From Desulfobacula sp. (GTDB taxonomy: Bacteria > Desulfobacterota > Desulfobacteria > Desulfobacterales > Desulfobacteraceae): 6,731 bases of DNA. The position numbers and the translations under genes are program-made. Of the stretch, positions 1 through 3,799 are shown one piece after another (the stretch's first letter is position 1; each line of letters begins with the position of its first letter). The stretch lies in NCBI GenBank assembly GCA_029940235.1, contig JAOZRI010000134.1, forward strand, positions 1-6,731. Reading direction: 5' to 3'. The notes under the pieces were generated by a model that had not been told where the DNA came from, made no database searches, and worked only from the letters and a program-made list of their open reading frames with translations.

Positions 1-10
1 AATAGTAATG

Positions 11-40
11 TATAATATGTAATGTATGTTGCATGTTATA
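11..40 (+). promoter_or_regulatory. Probable vapBC promoter -10 box within an inverted-repeat operator
   Basis: A perfect TATAAT lies at 11-16. It forms part of an imperfect inverted repeat: left arm TATAATATGTA (11-21) and right arm TGCATGTTATA (30-40) match at 9 of 11 positions around an 8-base spacer. The two mismatches would be G-U pairs in RNA. Any -35 box would fall at or before the window edge, so the promoter cannot be confirmed. Type II antitoxins of the ribbon-helix-helix class commonly bind such repeats over their own promoter, which would give autoregulation of this module. The surrounding AT-rich leader also contains five copies of ATGT (8-36), so part of the symmetry could be low-complexity chance. 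Confidence 0.45.
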
Positions 41-46
41 TTTTTT

Positions 47-53
47 AGGAGAA
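47..53 (+). promoter_or_regulatory. Shine-Dalgarno site that fixes the antitoxin start
   Basis: AGGAGAA lies 5 bases before the ATG at 59. No comparable purine run precedes the in-frame ATG at 26, whose extra 11 residues would also place a non-family extension in front of the DNA-binding strand. The site therefore decides for the start at 59. Confidence 0.75.
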
Positions 54-58
54 TTACA

Positions 59-301
59 ATGCATAGAACCCAGATATATTTTGAAGAATCAATGCTTCAA
101 GAGCTTAAAAAACAGGCAAATATGCTTGGTATCACCCTTTCCGCCTATATTAGACAAGTATTAGAGATAAACCTGTTAAAAGAAAAACAAGGTGAGACCA
201 GGCTTGATTTTTCTGAATTTGCCGGTATGTGGGAAGATAGAAAAATTTCCAAGTCATCAATTAGAAAAGATGCCTGGAATCGGGAAGATGCCTGGAGATG
301 A
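59..301 (+). CDS. vapB: Ribbon-helix-helix antitoxin of a VapBC-type toxin-antitoxin module
   Basis: An 80-residue protein, expected to neutralise the PIN toxin encoded directly downstream and to repress the shared promoter. Residues 2-35 fit a ribbon-helix-helix fold: a short strand (HRTQIYF), a helix (SMLQELKKQANMLG), a turn with ITLSAY, and a second helix starting IRQVLEI. The charged tail from about residue 48 (LDFSEFAGMWEDR, then RKDAW) resembles the toxin-wrapping tails of RHH antitoxins paired with PIN toxins. Its TGA overlaps the toxin ATG as ATGA at 298-301, the usual coupling in such operons. The tail is odd: RKDAWN is followed at once by REDAWR, an in-frame 18-base near-duplication. 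The start at 59 is chosen for its strong Shine-Dalgarno; an in-frame ATG at 26 lacks one. The antitoxin role follows from fold plus context; the family name vapB is less certain, because antitoxins of PIN toxins come from several folds. Confidence 0.85.
   Translation: MHRTQIYFEESMLQELKKQANMLGITLSAYIRQVLEINLLKEKQGETRLDFSEFAGMWEDRKISKSSIRKDAWNREDAWR
263..298 (+). repeat. 18-bp in-frame tandem duplication at the antitoxin 3' end
   Basis: Unit 1 (263-280) and unit 2 (281-298) match at 13 of 18 bases, with an identical 12-base core AAGATGCCTGGA at 267-278 and 285-296. They encode RKDAWN and REDAWR. The last base of unit 2 is the A of the toxin start codon, so the repeat also covers the toxin translation-initiation region, including the likely Shine-Dalgarno GGGAAG at 282-287. 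Confidence 0.8.
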
Positions 302-663
302 TTATTCTCGATACCAATGTATTGATTGAAATACTTAAGAATAACAGTAAAACCATTAAAAAAGTAGAATGTTTTAATGAAGAAGTGGCAATATCATCTA
401 TTTCCACTATGGAATTATACTATGGTGCTATTAATAAAGCTGAAGTTATTAAACTTGAGAAATTTATTTATCTTTTCCAAACTCTGCATTTAACACAGGA
501 AATATCCATGGAGTCCATACGGTTGATTAAAGCATTTGCAAAAAGCCATAATTTAAACATCCCGGACAGTCTAATCGCTGCCACAGCACTAAAATACCGT
601 TGCAAACTATTCACTTATAACCTGAAAGATTTCAAGTTTATTGATAAATTAGAGTTAATATGA
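298..663 (+). CDS. vapC: PIN-domain toxin, VapC-type endoribonuclease
   Basis: A 121-residue single PIN domain, typical toxin length. VapC enzymes are Mg2+-dependent RNases that block translation by cutting tRNA or rRNA; the target here cannot be read from sequence. The acidic active-site residues are in place: D5 in MIILDTNVLIE, E39 in STMELYYGA and D90 in IPDSLIAATAL. The closing motif TYNLKDF (106-112) supplies N108 and D111 at the usual fourth position. The toxin should therefore be active, with no truncation. The ATG overlaps the antitoxin stop (ATGA), with GGGAAG at 282-287 as the likely ribosome site, so translation is probably coupled to the antitoxin. By hand count, 301-660 has 107 G+C in 360 bases (about 30%), lower than sampled lines of the next gene (37% and 53%), consistent with a mobile accessory module. 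The acyl-CoA synthetase gene starts 16 bases after the stop. Confidence 0.92.
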   Translation: MIILDTNVLIEILKNNSKTIKKVECFNEEVAISSISTMELYYGAINKAEVIKLEKFIYLFQTLHLTQEISMESIRLIKAFAKSHNLNIPDSLIAATALKYRCKLFTYNLKDFKFIDKLELI

Positions 664-679
664 AAATGGAAAAATATAA

Positions 680-2884
680 ATGCAATTAATAGATATTCAA
701 GAGCTGATTAATGCAAAATTGAAATCTTCTGCTAAATCCATGGCTGAAGATGAAGCAAAAAAAGTGTTTAAATTGTTTAACATTCCTGTTGTTCAAGAAG
801 AACAGACAAACATTGATACCAACAATATTCTGAATGCCTGTAATAAAACAGGTTTTCCCATTGTATTAAAAGCTGCTGGAACAAATATTTTACATAAAAC
901 AGAAGCAGGTTTAGTACAGGTCGGTTTAAACAATAAAAGCCAGGTTTTTGATGCTGTAAAAATAATGAAAAACAATGCAGGGGATAATATTGAAAGTTTC
1001 CTTGTCCAGCCTGTTATAGCCGGTAAAAGAGAGTTTGTTGCAGGCATGTTCAAAGATCCCCAGTTCGGGCCGGTAATTGTATTTGGTCTTGGCGGCATAT
1101 TAACAGAAGCTTTAAATGATGTTGTTTTTAAGATTGCTCCTTTAAATGATGCAGATATAGAAGATATGTTTGACCAGATATCTGCACAAAAACTTCTTGA
1201 TGATTTCAGGGGTGAGAAAAAGGTCAATAAAGATGCTGTCAAAAAAATTCTTAAAGCATTGTCAGATATTGCCCTGTCTTTCCCTGATATAAAAGAGATT
1301 GATATCAATCCTCTTATTATTCAGCCTGATGGCTCTCCAATTGCTGTGGACGGACTGATAGTTCTTGAAAAGGCCAGGGACACTGAAGTTGATAAAATCT
1401 ATGATATTGATTTAACTGTTTTAGGCTCTTGCTATTATCCCAAATCTCTGGCTTTTATTGGTGCTTCTGCAACCCCTGGCAAATGGGGGCATATGCTGTT
1501 AACAAATACTCTGTCCCGAAATTATAAGGGAGAGGTTTATCTTGTAAATCCAAAGGGCGGGAAAATAGCAGGTCGTCATGTTTATAAGTCTGTCATTGAT
1601 ATTGAGAGAAATATTGACCTTGCTGTGGTTACTATTCCTGCTGATCGTGTCATTGATCTGATACCTGATTTGAAAAAGAAAAATATCAAAGGTATTTTAT
1701 TGATTACTTCAGGATTCAGAGAAGTGGGAGAGCAAGGGGCACAATTAGAAGAAGAGTTGATGAAAATAGCATATGACGCTGGAATACTGGTTCTTGGTCC
1801 TAATACCATGGGAATATGCAATCCTCACATTGATTTTTACTGTAGCGCTGTACATGCCTATCCTCTTCCAGGATCAACTGCCCTTGTGTGCCAGTCAGGC
1901 AATATGGGAACCCAGCTTCTTGCCTTTGCAGTACAGCAGGACATAGGGATCAGGGGGTTTTCAGGTTCCGGTAATGAAGCCATGGTCACAATTGAAGACT
2001 ATATGGAATCTTTTGAAGAAGATGAGCTCACAAAAATTGTAGTGCTTTATATTGAAAGTATAAAAAACGGTAAAAGATTTTTCAACAGTGCTGCAAGGAT
2101 ATCAAAACAAAAACCTGTGGTTGTATTAAAGGGCGGTAGAACCAGTACTGGAGAAAAAGCAGCCTCAAGCCACACTGGTGCCATGGCCTCGGATGCAAAA
2201 GTTTTTAATGCAGCATGTCGCCAGGCAGGGATTATCCAGGTGGATCAGCCCATGGAGCTTTTAGATCTCTCTGCTGTGTTTTCTTCTCTGCCCCTGCCTA
2301 AGGGGAAAAGAGTTGCCATTATGACCCTTGGGGGAGGCTGGGGTGTAATAACTGCTGATCTTTGTGCAGAACACGGTCTTGAAGTCCCGGAGCTTTCCTC
2401 AGATATTATAAAAAAGCTTGATACAATTCTGCCAACATATTGGAGCCATGGCAACCCAATAGATATTGTGGGAGAAAACGATCCAAATATCCCTAAGACC
2501 TGCCTTGAAGAACTTCTTAAATGGGATGGATGTGATGCAGTTATTCATCTTGGTATTCATGGAAAAAGAGTTCTTATAAATGGTATGGTGGAGTCAGTGC
2601 GCAGGGCTGATCCAGATATTGATGAAAATCAGGCACAGTTTTTAAAAGATTTAATATTAAATTTTGAAGATGATTATACTAGATACACTGCAAAATTAAC
2701 TCAAAAATATAACAAGCCTGTTCTTGGTGTAAGTCTTTTAACCGATGAAAAGAGCAGAATCCTTTACAGACATGAAGAGTATGAATATAAAACAGTTTTT
2801 TTTCCCTCCCTTGAAAGAGCTGTAAAAGCACTCAGCGGGATGTGCACCTATAATGACTGGCTGGAAAAGAATTTGAATTCTTAA
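680..2884 (+). CDS. NDP-forming acyl-CoA synthetase (acetate--CoA ligase family), beta-alpha fusion
   Basis: A 734-residue cytosolic enzyme of the ADP-forming acyl-CoA synthetase superfamily, which interconverts acyl-CoA + NDP + Pi with acid + CoA + NTP. Residues 1-235 form the ATP-grasp (beta) part: EDEAKKVF at 23-30, H72 in LHKTEAG (the swinging phosphohistidine of the beta part), VFGLGGILTEALND at 134-147 and EIDINPLI at 206-213. Residues 250-380 are the CoA-binding Rossmann part, with IGASATPGKWG at 260-270 and LGPNTMG at 372-378. Residues 400-730 are the succinyl-CoA-ligase-like part: QSGNMG, SGSGNEA and H498 in SSHTGAMAS, the active-site histidine of the alpha part. Both histidines remain, so it should be catalytic. 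The beta-alpha order is the reverse of the alpha-beta fusion usual in bacteria, and there is no acetyltransferase domain. Acyl substrate unknown. The start at 680 has only a weak ATGGA at 666-670, but the family needs the residues before the next Met (M21). The DUF2520 gene follows after 18 bases. Confidence 0.92.
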   Translation: MQLIDIQELINAKLKSSAKSMAEDEAKKVFKLFNIPVVQEEQTNIDTNNILNACNKTGFPIVLKAAGTNILHKTEAGLVQVGLNNKSQVFDAVKIMKNNAGDNIESFLVQPVIAGKREFVAGMFKDPQFGPVIVFGLGGILTEALNDVVFKIAPLNDADIEDMFDQISAQKLLDDFRGEKKVNKDAVKKILKALSDIALSFPDIKEIDINPLIIQPDGSPIAVDGLIVLEKARDTEVDKIYDIDLTVLGSCYYPKSLAFIGASATPGKWGHMLLTNTLSRNYKGEVYLVNPKGGKIAGRHVYKSVIDIERNIDLAVVTIPADRVIDLIPDLKKKNIKGILLITSGFREVGEQGAQLEEELMKIAYDAGILVLGPNTMGICNPHIDFYCSAVHAYPLPGSTALVCQSGNMGTQLLAFAVQQDIGIRGFSGSGNEAMVTIEDYMESFEEDELTKIVVLYIESIKNGKRFFNSAARISKQKPVVVLKGGRTSTGEKAASSHTGAMASDAKVFNAACRQAGIIQVDQPMELLDLSAVFSSLPLPKGKRVAIMTLGGGWGVITADLCAEHGLEVPELSSDIIKKLDTILPTYWSHGNPIDIVGENDPNIPKTCLEELLKWDGCDAVIHLGIHGKRVLINGMVESVRRADPDIDENQAQFLKDLILNFEDDYTRYTAKLTQKYNKPVLGVSLLTDEKSRILYRHEEYEYKTVFFPSLERAVKALSGMCTYNDWLEKNLNS

Positions 2885-2902
2885 TTAGGAAGTGGGAATA
2901 GT

Positions 2903-3781
2903 ATGGATATAAATAAAAAAGAATTTTGTCTTATAGGGTGTGGAAGGCTTGGGATAAATCTTGCTGTATTTCTTTCAAAACAAGGGTTTACCCCCAAAGC
3001 TTTTTCAAGTAAAAATCTTGAATCTGCTGAAAAAGCCATTAAACTTACAGGTAAAGGCCAGGTGTATGATAACCCGGTAAAAGCAGTAAAAACATCTAAT
3101 ATTGTATTTATAACAACTCCGGACACAGTTATAGAGCCTGTTTGTGAAAATATAGCCAGCAATGACGGGTTTAACAAAAACAGCATAGTGTTTCACCTTT
3201 CAGGAGCTTTGTCTTCATGCATTTTAAAATCAGCAAAACAAAATGGAGCATATGTTGGCTCCATTCACCCCCTTCAGGCTTTTGCACCCTATGAGCCTGG
3301 GCAGGAATCACCATTTAAGGGAATTAATATCTCCATTGAGGGAGATGAGAAAGCAATTGAGCTTGGAAAAGAGATTGTCAATGCATTAAGGGCTAATTCA
3401 TTTACCATTCCCACCGAGGCAAAAACTTTATACCACGCGTCTGCCGTTGTAGCATCAAACTATCTTGTGACCCTGGAGCATTTTGCCCTGGAACTGCTGA
3501 AAAACGCAGATCAGCCGGAAGAGAAAGCCTATGATATACTGGAGCCTCTTATTTTAGGGACTTTGAAGAATATCAAGGCAAGGGGTTGTATCAATGCCCT
3601 TACAGGCCCTGTGGCAAGGGGAGATGATGAAATTGTTTCAAGGCATCTTAAGGATATTGATGAAAAAATGCCGCAATTTTCAAAGCTTTACCGCATGCTT
3701 GGGCAATACACCCTTGATATTGCAGATCAAAGGGGTGAGATCTCTGAAGATGCCAGGCAAAAACTTGGTGATTTGTTTTAA
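2903..3781 (+). CDS. Rossmann-like plus DUF2520 protein, possible PanG-type ketopantoate reductase
   Basis: A 292-residue cytosolic protein of full family length. The N-terminal half is an NAD(P)-binding Rossmann fold: IGCGRLG (G12, G14, G17), ITTPDTVI at 70-77 where such dehydrogenases close the dinucleotide site, HLSGA at 98-102 and SIHPLQAF at 120-127. The all-helical C-terminal half is DUF2520, with KTLYHASAVVASNYLVTL at 174-191 and ALTGPVARGD at 232-241. The layout resembles ketopantoate reductase, pyrroline-5-carboxylate reductase and 6-phosphogluconate dehydrogenase. From memory, PanG of Francisella, an alternative ketopantoate reductase, belongs to this family, and relatives sit beside panB/panC elsewhere. 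No pan gene is visible here, so the substrate is open. It starts 18 bases after the synthetase gene, with AGGAAG (2887-2892) and GGGA (2894-2897) as ribosome sites, and is very likely cotranscribed with it. Fold confidence is high; reaction confidence is low. Confidence 0.88.
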   Translation: MDINKKEFCLIGCGRLGINLAVFLSKQGFTPKAFSSKNLESAEKAIKLTGKGQVYDNPVKAVKTSNIVFITTPDTVIEPVCENIASNDGFNKNSIVFHLSGALSSCILKSAKQNGAYVGSIHPLQAFAPYEPGQESPFKGINISIEGDEKAIELGKEIVNALRANSFTIPTEAKTLYHASAVVASNYLVTLEHFALELLKNADQPEEKAYDILEPLILGTLKNIKARGCINALTGPVARGDDEIVSRHLKDIDEKMPQFSKLYRMLGQYTLDIADQRGEISEDARQKLGDLF

Positions 3782-3799
3782 TTTTTTCTTATAATTTTT
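3782..3799. other. 18-bp AT-only-rich junction between convergent genes
   Basis: The DUF2520 stop (3779-3781) and the PreP-like stop (3800-3802, minus strand) face each other across 18 bases with a single C and no G. There is no GC-rich stem in it. Any terminator must use sequence within a coding end; a weak candidate lies at 3812-3839 (CAGG/CCTG stem, then seven T), inside the opposing gene. Confidence 0.6.

Noticed and set aside
26..58. Longer antitoxin start at the ATG at 26
   Set aside because: It has no ribosome site, adds 11 residues before the RHH strand, and would run through the inverted repeat; the ATG at 59 has AGGAGAA at correct spacing.
793..1308. 171-codon open frame on the minus strand inside the synthetase gene
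   Set aside because: It is fully antisense to a clear ATP-grasp coding region, shows no recognisable motif, and its composition mirrors the sense codons.
2796..2803. Run of eight T in the synthetase gene as a possible frameshift or slippage site
   Set aside because: The reading frame continues with a plausible C-terminus (EYKTVFFPSLERAVKAL) to a normal stop before the next ribosome site, so there is no sign of a break.
3594..3794. Overlapping 66-codon frame at the end of the DUF2520 gene
   Set aside because: It lies in another frame of a region encoding the conserved ALTGPVARGD motif and helical tail; no independent signal supports it.
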